From the NCBI RefSeq assembly GCF_022664435.1, contig NZ_JAKREU010000001.1:1-64000 (forward strand): a stretch of DNA of 64,000 nucleotides, written 5' to 3'. The translations under genes were made by a program, and so were the position numbers. Shown one piece after another: positions 16,643 through 27,028 of this stretch. The notes under the pieces are model-generated. The model was not told where the DNA came from. It made no database searches and saw only the letters and a program-made list of their open reading frames with translations. The stretch comes from Sphingomonas panni (GTDB lineage: Bacteria > Pseudomonadota > Alphaproteobacteria > Sphingomonadales > Sphingomonadaceae). Position 1 is the first letter of the stretch. Each line of letters begins with the position of its first letter.

Positions 16643-17398
16643 ATGATGAAACGCCGCGATCGTCGCCAGGAAATGCTCGACCTGCTCGCGCAGGGAGAAC
16701 CGCTGGGGATCCACCGCCTGGCGGATACGCTGGCGGTGTCAGACGAAACCGTGCGGCGCGAATTGCGGCTGCTGGAGGCGGACGGGCTGATCGAGCGCAT
16801 CCATGGCGGTGCGCGGCTGGCCAAGTCGGTCGAGGAAGGCCCGTTCGAGGCGCGGCTGCACCGCAACGCCGCCGCGAAACAGCGGATCGCCGCCGCCGTG
16901 GCGCGGACCGTGGCGGACGGCGATTCGCTCTATCTCGACGCCAGTTCGACAGCATTCCACGTCGCGCAGGCGCTGAAGGGCAAACGCGACCTGACCATCG
17001 TCACCAACGCACTGGGCGTCGCGACGGAGCTGGGCGGGCGTCATGGTAACCGGCTGTATCTGGCAGGCGGCGAACTGGACGAGCGGTATCGCGCGTTCTT
17101 CGACCCGACGGCGCGCGCCTATCTCGCGCAGTTCCGGCCGGGCATGGCGATCGTGTCGACCGAGTCGGTATCACCCGATGCGGGCTTCACCGACTATCAT
17201 GTCGGCGAGGGCGAACTGTGCCGCCAGATGATCGCCCAGTCGCGGGCGGTGACGATGGCGGTCGACGCGTCGAAGTTCGACCGGGCGAGCATCGTCGCGG
17301 TTGCGTCGTTCGCCGAGGTCGACCGGGTCGTCACCGATCGGGCGGTCGATCCGGCCTATGCGGCGGTTGCCGCCGGGGTGGACTGGATGGCGGCGTAA
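16643..17398 (+). CDS. DeoR/GlpR-family transcriptional regulator
   Basis: A 251-residue repressor-type protein. The N-terminal winged helix-turn-helix (about 5-58) has HRLADTLAVSDETVRRELRLLEADGLIERIHGGA, a DeoR signature. The C-terminal sugar-phosphate sensor domain (about 75-235) includes YLDASSTAFHVAQAL, ALGVATELGG and a D-G-F-TDYHVGEGELCRQM block. Effectors of this family are usually phosphorylated sugars or glycerol phosphate. It is divergent from the TonB receptor across 212 bases, so that operon is the natural target. The ATG at 16643 is followed directly by another ATG, which may also be used. Confidence 0.9.
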   Translation: MMKRRDRRQEMLDLLAQGEPLGIHRLADTLAVSDETVRRELRLLEADGLIERIHGGARLAKSVEEGPFEARLHRNAAAKQRIAAAVARTVADGDSLYLDASSTAFHVAQALKGKRDLTIVTNALGVATELGGRHGNRLYLAGGELDERYRAFFDPTARAYLAQFRPGMAIVSTESVSPDAGFTDYHVGEGELCRQMIAQSRAVTMAVDASKFDRASIVAVASFAEVDRVVTDRAVDPAYAAVAAGVDWMAA

Positions 17399-17405
17399 CC
17401 GATCC

Positions 17406-17432
17406 GCCACCCCGGACGCGATCCGGGGTGGC
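17406..17432. terminator. Strong hairpin between convergent genes
   Basis: GCCACCCCGGA and TCCGGGGTGGC form an 11-bp perfect stem with a five-base loop. It lies between the DeoR stop and the stop of the convergent sugar dehydrogenase. There is no T-run on either side, so it may block read-through by structure alone or protect 3' ends. Confidence 0.5.
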
Positions 17433-17440
17433 GGGCATCG

Positions 17441-18709
17441 TCAGGCGCGGCGGCGAACCAGCCAGACCGTATCGCCGGCATCGTCGACCACGAAGATCGC
17501 GCCATCGGCCCGCGTCTGGACGCTGACCGGGCGACCATGGACCGTGCCCTTCTTCGCATCGGCGACGAACCCGGTCAGGAAGGGCTGCGGATCGCCGGTC
17601 GGGCGACCATCGGCGAACGGCACCGCCAGCACGTCATAGCCGCTGAAGCTCGACCGGTTCCACGATCCGTGCCGCGCGACGAAGGCGGTCGGTGCGCCCT
17701 GCTTGGCGAAGGCGATGCCCAGCGCAGCGGCATGCGCGCCGACCGCGACGTCGGGGAGCAAGGTGGAGGAGAGCAGCTCGCGCTTCTCGTTCAGGTGGCG
17801 CGGGTCCTGCTTGCCGTAATAGCTGTACGGCCAGCCATAGAAGCCGCCTTCACGGACACCGACCAGATAATCGGGGGCGATGTCGTCGCCGATCTCGTCG
17901 CGCTCGTTGACCGCCGTCCACAAATTGGCGGTGCCGGGTACGAAGTCCATGCCGACCGGATTGCGCAGGCCCGAGGCATAGGTCCGCTCGCGCCCGGTGG
18001 TCAGGTCGATGGCGAGGATCGCGGCGCGGCGCTTTTCCTCGTCCATGCCATATTCGCCGACATTCGACGCCGACCCGACCGAGACGTACAGCGTGCGCCC
18101 GTCGGGGCTGAGCAGAAGGTTACGGGTCCAGTGATTGTTATACCCGCCGGCCGGCAGGGTCGCATGGGTACGCGGCTGGGCGGTGATCCTGGTCTGGCCC
18201 GGCTGATAGGGGAAGCTGACCACCGCATCGGTATTGGCGACATAGAGCCGCCCGTTCGCATATTGCATCCCGAACGGCTGGTTGAGATTTTCGCGCAGCA
18301 CGAAACGCTGTTCGGCGATCCCGTCGCGGTTCGCGTCGCGCAGCAGGGTGATGCGGTTGGCGCTGTAGCCGGTGGTCTTCGACAATGCCTGTCCGCGCGC
18401 CACCTCGGGGTCTGCGTCCAGCTTGGGCAGGGTGCGCGCTTCCGACACCAGCATGTCACCATTGGGCAGCAGCAGCGCCTGGCGCGGATAGTCCAGCCCG
18501 CTAGCGAACTTCACCACCTCCCACCCGCGCGGCGCAGTCGGGGTGCGCCCCTCGGGCCAGCCGATGGTGACCGGATGGTTGACCACCGATTCGGTCGCAT
18601 AGGGCGGCGCGGTCTCGGTATAGCCGGGGATCGGCTTTTGCGGTGCCTGCGCGAAGGCGGCGGTCGAGAACAGGGCAAGCGTCGTCGCGCCCAGCGTGCG
18701 GAGGTTCAT
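17441..18709 (-). CDS. PQQ-dependent sugar dehydrogenase, sorbosone dehydrogenase family
   Basis: An exported beta-propeller oxidoreductase of 422 residues. A signal peptide (MNLRTLGATTLALFSTAAFA) ends before QAPQKP. The propeller blades include GLDYPRQALLLPNGDMLVSEA, NQPFGMQYANGRLYVANT, NNHWTRNLLLSPDGRTLYVSVGS, ASGLRNPVGMDFVP and FVARHGSWNRSSFSGYDV, the conserved PQQ-site histidine and arginine segments of the soluble glucose/sorbosone dehydrogenase group. The start at 18709 is set by the signal peptide; the longer frame runs into the family C repeat. Substrate is unknown. It converges on the DeoR gene, and upstream lie two palindromic repeats. Confidence 0.87.
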   Translation of the reverse strand: MNLRTLGATTLALFSTAAFAQAPQKPIPGYTETAPPYATESVVNHPVTIGWPEGRTPTAPRGWEVVKFASGLDYPRQALLLPNGDMLVSEARTLPKLDADPEVARGQALSKTTGYSANRITLLRDANRDGIAEQRFVLRENLNQPFGMQYANGRLYVANTDAVVSFPYQPGQTRITAQPRTHATLPAGGYNNHWTRNLLLSPDGRTLYVSVGSASNVGEYGMDEEKRRAAILAIDLTTGRERTYASGLRNPVGMDFVPGTANLWTAVNERDEIGDDIAPDYLVGVREGGFYGWPYSYYGKQDPRHLNEKRELLSSTLLPDVAVGAHAAALGIAFAKQGAPTAFVARHGSWNRSSFSGYDVLAVPFADGRPTGDPQPFLTGFVADAKKGTVHGRPVSVQTRADGAIFVVDDAGDTVWLVRRRA

Positions 18710-18800
18710 TGCATTTCCCCATGGTTCCATGGAGGCGACAACCGGGTGCAGCGGTGGCGGGTCCGCCAGCAATAAAATGATACGCGCTGGGTACGGATAT

Positions 18801-18941
18801 GATCCTCCCCGGCACGGGGAGGGGGACCGTCGCCGAAGGCGATGGTGCAGGGGGTTGGCCTCGCAACGCAACGGCTCCGTATGCGGGCACCCCCCTCCAC
18901 CATGCTGCGCATGGTCCCCCTCCCCGTGCCGGGGAGGATAC
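18801..18941. repeat. Palindromic intergenic repeat, family C copy 1
   Basis: ATCCTCCCCGGCACGGGGAG at the left is mirrored by CTCCCCGTGCCGGGGAGGAT at the right, and inner segments (GGGGGACC / GGTCCCCC, AGGGGG / CCCCCT) extend the stem. The loop contains GCAACGCAACGG. A second copy lies at 23887-24030 in the opposite orientation, judged from that loop motif. This and the family D element fill the 416-base gap between the sugar dehydrogenase start and the glmS stop. Confidence 0.8.
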
Positions 18942-18977
18942 GGGCCGGATCGACGTTCAGCGCCAATCGCGGATCAC

Positions 18978-19074
18978 CGTCATTCCCGCGCAGGCGGGAA
19001 TCCATAACCGCTGCCGCTTCGGCTGGACCCGCGACCTTGGCGCATATGGACTCCCGCCTGCGCGGGAGTGACGA
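18978..19074. repeat. Palindromic intergenic repeat, family D
   Basis: CGTCATTCCCGCGCAGGCGG near 18978 pairs with the inverted arm CCGCCTGCGCGGGAGTGACG ending near 19073. The CGTCATTCCCGCG...GGAATCC form is a widespread proteobacterial intergenic repeat type. It is adjacent to family C copy 1, between the sugar dehydrogenase and glmS. Confidence 0.75.
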
Positions 19075-19125
19075 TGGGGGGAGCGTTGCAGTTGTCCAGT
19101 GCGCTGAATGTCGATCGGTCCTAGG

Positions 19126-20949
<1,824 letters not shown>

Positions 20950-20979
20950 GATCTTCTCTCCGGCGGGATGCCCGCTTGG

Positions 20980-22338
20980 TTATTTCTTCGCAGCCTTGGC
21001 GGCCGACTGCTTCGCGCGGAAGCGCTTGGCCCAGCCGGCATGGTCGGCGCGGTCGGCACGGACCAGCGCCAGCGCGTCGGTGTCGACGTCGCGGGTCACG
21101 ACCGATCCGGCGGCGACCAGCGCGCCGTCGCCGATCTTGACCGGTGCGACCAGCGCGCTGTTCGACCCGATGAACGCACCCTCGCCGATCTCGGTACGGT
21201 ATTTGAAATAGCCGTCGTAATTGCAGGTGATCGTGCCCGCACCGATATTGACGTTCGCCCCGACGCTGGCGTCGCCCAGATAGGTCAGATGGTTGGCCTT
21301 GGCCCCCGCACCCAGCGTCGTGTTCTTCACCTCGACGAAATTGCCGACGCGGCTCCCCTCGCCCAGCACCGCGCCGGGGCGCAGGCGCGCATAGGGGCCG
21401 ACGTCCGCCTTGGTCGCGACGGTCGCACCCTCCAGGTGGCTGAAGGCATGGATCGTCACATTGTCAGCGATGGTCACGCCGGGGCCGAACACGACATTCG
21501 GTTCGATCGTCACGTCGCGGCCGAGCTGCGTGTCGTGCGCGAAAAACACGGTATCGGGTGCGATCAGCGTGACGCCATCGGCCATTGCCTGTTGCCGGCG
21601 CTTTGCCTGCCACGCGCTTTCCACCGCCGCCAGTTCGGCACGGCTGTTGATGCCGGCCACTTCGTCGGCACCGGTCTCGATCACCACCGCGCCGCGCCCG
21701 TCGGCGATCGCCAGCATGACGATGTCGGGCAGGTAATATTCGCCCGCCGCATTGGCGTTGCCGACGCGTTCGAGCAGCGCCCACAGATCGGCCGAGCGTA
21801 CCGCGGTCACGCCGCTGTTGCACAGGTCGACTGCGCGCTCGTCGGCGCTGGCGTCCTTGTATTCGACCATCTTTGCGATGTTGCCGGCAGTGTCGGTGAT
21901 GATCCGGCCATAGGCGGCTGCATCCGCCGGACGGAAGCCCAGCACCGCGACTGCGGGCGCGTCCGCCTCGTCCAGCCGCGCGGTCAGTCGGGCGACGGTA
22001 TCGGCCGACAGGAGCGGCGTGTCGCCGAAGCAGACCAGCACGATGCCGTCATGGTCGGAAAGCGTTTCCTTCGCCTGCAACGCGGCGTGCGCGGTGCCCA
22101 GCTGTTCGCGCTGCCAGGCAATCTCGACGCCGCGCCCCGCCACCGCCTTCTCCACCTGTTCGCCGACCGCTCCGACGATCACCACCCGGCGGGTGACGTT
22201 CGCGGCGGACAGGCTGTCGAGCAGGTGGAACAGCATCGGCTGCCCGGCGAGCGGGTGCAGCACCTTGTGCTTGCTCGACTTCATGCGGGTGCCCTGCCCG
22301 GCGGCGAGGATCACGGCGGCGATCGGTTGTGCGCTCAT
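20980..22338 (-). CDS. glmU: Bifunctional UDP-GlcNAc pyrophosphorylase / glucosamine-1-phosphate acetyltransferase
   Basis: Performs the last two steps to UDP-GlcNAc in the cytoplasm. The 452-residue product has the N-terminal nucleotidyltransferase motif LAAGQGTRMKSSKHKVLHPL and a left-handed beta-helix acetyltransferase domain (about 250-440) with VTIEPNVVFGPGV and HAFSHLEGATV repeats and YGNYDGYFKY-like acceptor residues (CNYDGYFKYRTEIGEGAFIG). The start at 22338 is the first ATG fitting the N-terminal strand. It is upstream of glmS and divergent from gph by 62 bases. Confidence 0.96.
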   Translation of the reverse strand: MSAQPIAAVILAAGQGTRMKSSKHKVLHPLAGQPMLFHLLDSLSAANVTRRVVIVGAVGEQVEKAVAGRGVEIAWQREQLGTAHAALQAKETLSDHDGIVLVCFGDTPLLSADTVARLTARLDEADAPAVAVLGFRPADAAAYGRIITDTAGNIAKMVEYKDASADERAVDLCNSGVTAVRSADLWALLERVGNANAAGEYYLPDIVMLAIADGRGAVVIETGADEVAGINSRAELAAVESAWQAKRRQQAMADGVTLIAPDTVFFAHDTQLGRDVTIEPNVVFGPGVTIADNVTIHAFSHLEGATVATKADVGPYARLRPGAVLGEGSRVGNFVEVKNTTLGAGAKANHLTYLGDASVGANVNIGAGTITCNYDGYFKYRTEIGEGAFIGSNSALVAPVKIGDGALVAAGSVVTRDVDTDALALVRADRADHAGWAKRFRAKQSAAKAAKK

Positions 22339-22400
22339 GGGGGCCGTCTGTGGCACACGACCCTTGCCAATTCCATATCGCCCACGCCAAAGCCGGCCAC

Positions 22401-23075
22401 ATGACAAAGATTTCATTCGATATCGTCGGCTTCGACCTCGACGGGACCTTTATCGATACCAGCGGCGACCTGACCGATGCGGTGAATCATGCCCTCGCCG
22501 ACGCCGGGCGGCCGCTGCTGACGCGCGAACAGGTCATTCCGATGATCGGCGGCGGTGCCAAGCACATGCTGCGGCAGGGGATGGAAGCGACCGGCGGCTG
22601 TGACGAGGCGGAGCTGACCCGGCTCCACCGGCTGCTGCTCGACTATTACGAGGCGCATATCGCGGTGCATTCGCGGCCGTTCCCCGGCGCGATGGCGGCA
22701 CTCGACCGGCTGGGCGCGATGGGCGTGACGGTCGCGATCGTCACCAACAAGCTGGAGGGGTTGGCGCTGCGCCTGCTCGACGAACTCGATCTCACCCGCC
22801 GCTTCGCCTGCATCATCGGCGGCGATACGCTGGGGCCGGGCAAGTCGAAGCCCAACCGCGCGCCGATCGATGCGATGATCGAACGCTGTGGCGGGGGGCG
22901 GGCGGCGTTCGTCGGAGATTCGCATTTCGACATCGATGCCGCGAAGAATGCCGGCATTCCTTCGGTGGCCTGCTCGTTCGGGTTCCTGATGCAGCCGGTC
23001 GCCGAATTGGGGGCGGATGCGGTGATCGATCATTTCGACGAACTGATCCCGACGCTCGCGCGTTTGGGCGCCTGA
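22401..23075 (+). CDS. gph: HAD-superfamily phosphoglycolate phosphatase-like hydrolase
   Basis: A 224-residue HAD subclass IA phosphatase. The nucleophile motif is FDLDGTFIDTSGDLTDA (catalytic aspartates in DLD), motif II is VAIVTNKLEG, and the C-terminal motif with FVGDSHFDIDAAKNAG supplies the Mg-binding acidic pair. Phosphoglycolate is the expected substrate, from DNA repair, but the family overlaps with other sugar phosphatases. The ATG at 22401 is chosen because the longer frame overlaps the glmU start region. An SDR gene follows 25 bases later on the same strand. Confidence 0.85.
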   Translation: MTKISFDIVGFDLDGTFIDTSGDLTDAVNHALADAGRPLLTREQVIPMIGGGAKHMLRQGMEATGGCDEAELTRLHRLLLDYYEAHIAVHSRPFPGAMAALDRLGAMGVTVAIVTNKLEGLALRLLDELDLTRRFACIIGGDTLGPGKSKPNRAPIDAMIERCGGGRAAFVGDSHFDIDAAKNAGIPSVACSFGFLMQPVAELGADAVIDHFDELIPTLARLGA

Positions 23076-23100
23076 CCCCCTTCCCATTCGAGGAATTGCC

Positions 23101-23886
23101 ATGACCCGCCCCGTCGCCCTCATCACCGGCGCATCGTCCGGTATCGGCCTCAGCTTCGCGCACCACCTCGCGCGGACCGGCCACGACCTCGTCATCGTCG
23201 CCCGGCGCGAGGACCGCTTGCGCGATCTCGCCGAACAGCTGTCGGTCGAGCACGGCATCGATATCGAGGTGATCGCCGCCGACCTGGCCGACCCGGACGA
23301 CCTCGACGTGGTCGAGGAACGGCTGGAGGCGGGCGAACCCATCGCGCTGTTCGTCAACAATGCCGGCTTCGCCGCGATCGGCAAGGTCGGCGAAGGCGAC
23401 CGCGACGACATGACCGACATGCTGCTGCTGAACGTCGTGGCGTTCAGCCGCCTCGCCGATGCGGCGATGGCCGGCATGAAGCGGTCGGGCAAGGGTACGA
23501 TCATCAATGTCGGGTCGGGCACGTTGTTCACCAAGATGCCGACCTATGCCGGCTATGGCGCGACCAAGGCCTATGTCGCCTATTATACCCGCGTGATGCA
23601 GTCGGAGACGAAGGATACGAACATCCGCGTCCAGCTGCTGATCCCCGGCGTGACCGCGACCGATTTCCACCATGTCGCGGGCAAGAGCATCGACGACTTC
23701 CCGCCCGAACGGGTGATGGAGCCGGACGATCTGGTCGTGGCGTCGCTGCGCGGGCTGGAGCTGGGTGAGGCGGTGTGCATCCCGTCGCTGCCCGATGTCG
23801 CGGACTGGCACGCGCTGGAAGCCGCCGAGGCGAAGATCGCGCCGAATGCCTCGCGGGACCGCATCGCCGAGCGGTATCACAACTAG
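23101..23886 (+). CDS. Short-chain dehydrogenase/reductase
   Basis: A 261-residue classical SDR. The nucleotide-binding TGASSGIGLSFAHHLA motif is at about 10-25, with an Arg-Arg pair (VARREDR) that favours NADP. NNAGFAAIG is present, the catalytic Ser lies in INVGSGT and YGATKAY supplies the Y-x3-K pair. The C-terminus (GVTATDFHHVAG) is typical of the YqjQ/DltE-like group. Substrate unknown. GAGGAA precedes the ATG. It probably shares a transcript with gph. A family C repeat follows directly after the stop. Confidence 0.88.
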   Translation: MTRPVALITGASSGIGLSFAHHLARTGHDLVIVARREDRLRDLAEQLSVEHGIDIEVIAADLADPDDLDVVEERLEAGEPIALFVNNAGFAAIGKVGEGDRDDMTDMLLLNVVAFSRLADAAMAGMKRSGKGTIINVGSGTLFTKMPTYAGYGATKAYVAYYTRVMQSETKDTNIRVQLLIPGVTATDFHHVAGKSIDDFPPERVMEPDDLVVASLRGLELGEAVCIPSLPDVADWHALEAAEAKIAPNASRDRIAERYHN

Positions 23887-24030
23887 GCTCCTCCCCGGCA
23901 CGGGGAGGGGGACCGCCGCGAAGCGGTGTTGGAGGGGGTTGTCCGCAGACAAAACCGTTGCGTTGCGTGGCGATCCCCCTCCACCATCCGCTACGCGGAC
24001 GGTCCCCCTCCCCGCGAGCGGGGAGGAGTT
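23887..24030. repeat. Palindromic intergenic repeat, family C copy 2 (inverted)
   Basis: CTCCTCCCCGGCACGGGGAG at the left and CTCCCCGCGAGCGGGGAGGA at the right form the ends, with GGGGGACC / GGTCCCCC inside. The inner motif CCGTTGCGTTGCG is the reverse complement of the GCAACGCAACGG seen in copy 1 at 18801, so this copy lies the other way round. It is between the SDR and wecB. Confidence 0.8.
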
Positions 24031-24102
24031 GAGCGCCACCAATTATTAAGCTCCCGCCGCTAACCCGGCCGTGGTAGCGGCCAATTCCGGTCGCGGGGGC
24101 GT

Positions 24103-25230
24103 ATGATGGGCAAGCGGGTACAGCGGATCCTGGTCATATTCGGCACGCGGCCCGAGGCGATCAAGCTGTTCCCGCTGATCCAGCGCTTACGCGCCCATCC
24201 CGGCTTCGACACCCGCGTCGTGGTGACCGCGCAGCATCGCGAGATGCTGGACCAGGTGATGGAGTTCGCGGGCATCGCGCCCGATATCGACCTGAACATC
24301 ATGACCGCCGGCCAGTCGCTGGACGGGCTGACCGCGCGGCTGCTCGACGCCCTTGGCCCGGTGTTCGATGCGGAGCAGCCCGACCGGGTGATCGTGCAGG
24401 GCGACACCGCCACCGCGATGGTCGCAGCCCTCGCCGCCTATTATCGCAAGGTGCCCGTCGCCCATGTCGAGGCGGGCCTGCGCAGCCACGACATCTATCA
24501 TCCCTGGCCCGAAGAGGTGAACCGCAAGATCGTCGGCAGCATCGCCGACCTGCACTTCGCCCCGACGCAGACCGCCGCCGATGCGCTGCTGGCCGAGAAT
24601 GTGCCGGCGGACCGCGTGCTGGTGACCGGCAACACGGTGATCGACGCGCTGCACATGGCGCGCGAGCGGATCGCCGCCGATCCGGAGCGGACGCAGGCGC
24701 TCGATACGCTGGCTGATCGGTTCGCGGGCAAGCGCGTGGTGCTGGTCACCACCCATCGCCGCGAGAATTTCGGCGGGGGCATGGAGAATATCGCCCGCGC
24801 CATCGCCCGCATCGCCGAACGCGAGGATGTCGGCGTCATCTTCCCGGTCCATCCCAACCCGCAGGTTCGTGCCCCCATGGAAGCGATCCTCGGCGACAAT
24901 CCGCGCGTCGCGATGATCGCCCCGCAGGATTACCCGCATTTCGTCCGCCTGCTCGACCTGTGCCATCTGGTCCTGACCGATTCGGGCGGGGTGCAGGAGG
25001 AAGCACCGGGCCTCGGCAAGCCGGTGCTGGTAATGCGCGAGACGACCGAGCGCCCCGAAGGCGTCATGGCCGGGACCGCAAAGCTGATCGGATCGGACGA
25101 GGACCGCATCGTCGCCGAAGTCGGCACGCTGCTCGACGCCCCCCATGCCTATGCCGCGATGGCACGGGCGCATAACCCTTTCGGAGACGGCCATGCCTCC
25201 GCCCGCATCGTGGAGACCCTCTATGCTTGA
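24103..25230 (+). CDS. wecB: UDP-N-acetylglucosamine 2-epimerase (non-hydrolysing)
   Basis: Interconverts UDP-GlcNAc and UDP-ManNAc for surface polysaccharide. The 375-residue GT-B-fold enzyme has FGTRPEAIKLFPLI at the N-terminus, VHVEAGLRSHD-like active-site region (VAHVEAGLRSHDIY), HPWPEEVNRKIV, TTHRRENFGGG and the C-terminal TDSGGVQEEAPGLGKP, all hallmarks of the family. Two ATGs in tandem at 24103 and 24106 may serve as start. The 3' end overlaps wecC by eight bases. Its substrate comes from the glmU-glmS operon encoded 2 kb to the left. Confidence 0.95.
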   Translation: MMGKRVQRILVIFGTRPEAIKLFPLIQRLRAHPGFDTRVVVTAQHREMLDQVMEFAGIAPDIDLNIMTAGQSLDGLTARLLDALGPVFDAEQPDRVIVQGDTATAMVAALAAYYRKVPVAHVEAGLRSHDIYHPWPEEVNRKIVGSIADLHFAPTQTAADALLAENVPADRVLVTGNTVIDALHMARERIAADPERTQALDTLADRFAGKRVVLVTTHRRENFGGGMENIARAIARIAEREDVGVIFPVHPNPQVRAPMEAILGDNPRVAMIAPQDYPHFVRLLDLCHLVLTDSGGVQEEAPGLGKPVLVMRETTERPEGVMAGTAKLIGSDEDRIVAEVGTLLDAPHAYAAMARAHNPFGDGHASARIVETLYA

Positions 25231-26476
25231 ACAGCGGATCACCGCCGCCGACACCTATGACGTGTGCGTCGTTGGCTTGGGCTATATCGGCCTGCCGACC
25301 GCCGCCGTCGTCGCCCGCTCGGGTGCGCGGGTCATCGGCATCGATGTCAGCCAGCATGTCGTCGACACGGTGGCGCGCGGCGACATTCATATCGAGGAAG
25401 CCGATCTCGACACGCTGGTGCGCGACGTCGTGCTGCTCGGCCGCCTGACCACCGCGACCGTGCCGGCGCCGGCCGATATCTTCGTCATCGCGGTGCCGAC
25501 ACCGTTCGGGCCGGGCCATGTGCCGGACCTCAGCTATGTCCTGAACGCCACCCGCGCGATCGCGCCGGTATTGCGCAAGGGCAATACGGTGATCCTCGAA
25601 TCGACCTCGCCGGTCGGGACCACCGAACAGATTCGCGACCTGCTGGCCGAACTGCGCCCGGACCTCGCCCTGCCCGGCCTGTCGGATACGCCCGATATCG
25701 CCGTCGCCTATTGCCCGGAGCGCGTGCTGCCCGGTCGCATCATTCTCGAACTCGTGTCGAACGAACGATCGATTGGCGGGATCACCCCGGCGTGCGCGGA
25801 GGCGGCGTGCGGCTTCTATCGCCGCTTCGTCGAGGGGGCCTGCACCGTCACCACTGCGCGGACGGCGGAAATGGTCAAGCTGGTCGAGAATACCAGCCGC
25901 GACGTCGCCATCGCCTTCGCCAACGAATTGTCGATCGTCTGCGACAAGATGGACCTGAACGTGTGGGACGTGATCGAGCTGGCCAACCGCCATCCGCGCG
26001 TCAACATCCTCAAACCCGGTCCGGGCGTAGGCGGGCATTGCATCGCGGTCGATCCGTGGTTCATCGTCGATGCCGCCCCGGAACAGACGCCGCTGATCCG
26101 CACCGCGCGCGAAGTGAACGACGGCAAGGTCGACCATGTCGTCGGCCGGGTCGTGGCGATGCTCGACGCGTCGCCGGACGCCCGCGCGTCGCTGCTGGGC
26201 CTCGCGTTCAAGGCGGACATCGACGACCTGCGCGAAAGCCCGGCGGTAAAGGTCGCCGCCGAACTGATCGCGCGGTACGGCGACCGGATCGACCTGGTCG
26301 AACCGTTCGTCACCACCCTGCCCCGGTCGCTCGCCGGCGGGCGGCTGGTGTCGCTGGACAAGGGACTGGCGAACGACATTCTGGTCGTGCTGGTCGACCA
26401 TAGCGTGTTCAAGGCGGTGCCGGCCGAGGCGCGCGCAGGCAAGCAGTTGTACGATACGCGGGGGATGTGGCGGTAG
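25223..26476 (+). CDS. wecC: UDP-N-acetyl-D-mannosamine dehydrogenase
   Basis: Oxidises UDP-ManNAc to UDP-ManNAcA with NAD. The 417-residue protein has the Rossmann motif VVGLGYIGLPTAAVVA, the STSPVGTTEQ segment, CPERVLPG, NTSRDVAIAFANELS and the catalytic cysteine in GVGGHCIAVDPWFIV, followed by the UDP-binding domain (SLLGLAFKADIDDLRESPA). The ATG at 25223 overlaps the wecB stop, implying coupled translation. The other genes of the polysaccharide pathway are not in this window, so the final product (capsule, ECA-like polymer or exopolysaccharide) cannot be told. Confidence 0.93.
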   Translation: MLEQRITAADTYDVCVVGLGYIGLPTAAVVARSGARVIGIDVSQHVVDTVARGDIHIEEADLDTLVRDVVLLGRLTTATVPAPADIFVIAVPTPFGPGHVPDLSYVLNATRAIAPVLRKGNTVILESTSPVGTTEQIRDLLAELRPDLALPGLSDTPDIAVAYCPERVLPGRIILELVSNERSIGGITPACAEAACGFYRRFVEGACTVTTARTAEMVKLVENTSRDVAIAFANELSIVCDKMDLNVWDVIELANRHPRVNILKPGPGVGGHCIAVDPWFIVDAAPEQTPLIRTAREVNDGKVDHVVGRVVAMLDASPDARASLLGLAFKADIDDLRESPAVKVAAELIARYGDRIDLVEPFVTTLPRSLAGGRLVSLDKGLANDILVVLVDHSVFKAVPAEARAGKQLYDTRGMWR

Positions 26477-26524
26477 GCGTTTGGCGGACATAAAGCACGG
26501 CGCACCACGGGCGATACCATCCTC

Positions 26525-26998
26525 ATGATCGAAACACGGAACGGCACTGCTCGCTTACTCGATTTCCTACCGAGCGAGACACTGCCGCCTATCTCGCTCA
26601 GTGAACTGACGGGCGACATCGTGAAGGCGCGTATTGGCTTCTTCCGCTCGGGATTGGAGCGGCGCTTGGCAGATGCGTGGCATAGCCCGGGCACTGACCT
26701 GACATGCGCGCAGTGCCGGCTGCTTGTCGGGCAGCGGCTCGGGCTGCGGTGGCTGGCCCGTCCCGTGGCGACGTTCGCCGCAAGATATCCCCAAGCCGAG
26801 TGCGACCTCTACCCCGGAGATTTGACGGTCAACGCCATCATTGCTTGGCGCGACCTTGCAGCCGTCGCCCCGGAGGCAACCCGCATTATGCTCGCAGCGA
26901 ATTATGACTGGCTACGGCACGAGGCCGATGCAGATCGGTGGGCGGACAGCATTCTAAAGCAGGCCGTTCTAGCGTTGGATGCCGCGATACGGGAATGA
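26525..26998 (+). CDS. Orphan CdiI-like contact-inhibition immunity family protein
   Basis: A 157-residue cytoplasmic protein. The central stretch LTCAQCRLLVGQRLGLRWL ... AECDLYPGDLTVNAI follows the pattern of the CdiI_2 family of contact-dependent growth inhibition immunity proteins (L-x5-LxIGQxIGLxYL, then GDxYPGDLL). That assignment is from memory of the family pattern and is not certain. Codon use is visibly more A/T-rich than neighbours (for example gct, tta, att), suggesting transfer. No CdiA-type toxin or CdiB transporter is near. It stands alone between wecC and the 3' end of the nucleotidyltransferase operon, with a 48-base upstream gap. Confidence 0.55.
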   Translation: MIETRNGTARLLDFLPSETLPPISLSELTGDIVKARIGFFRSGLERRLADAWHSPGTDLTCAQCRLLVGQRLGLRWLARPVATFAARYPQAECDLYPGDLTVNAIIAWRDLAAVAPEATRIMLAANYDWLRHEADADRWADSILKQAVLALDAAIRE

Positions 26999-27028
26999 GT
27001 GTCAGTCGCGACATTCCAATGCTGGCGG

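Noticed and set aside
17406..17432. Classical Rho-independent terminator between DeoR and the sugar dehydrogenase
   Set aside because: The stem is perfect but there is no T-tract, so it is listed only as a hairpin with moderate confidence.
20950..20979. glmS ribozyme
   Set aside because: Only 30 bases separate glmU and glmS, far too short for the ribozyme, and its core is not seen.
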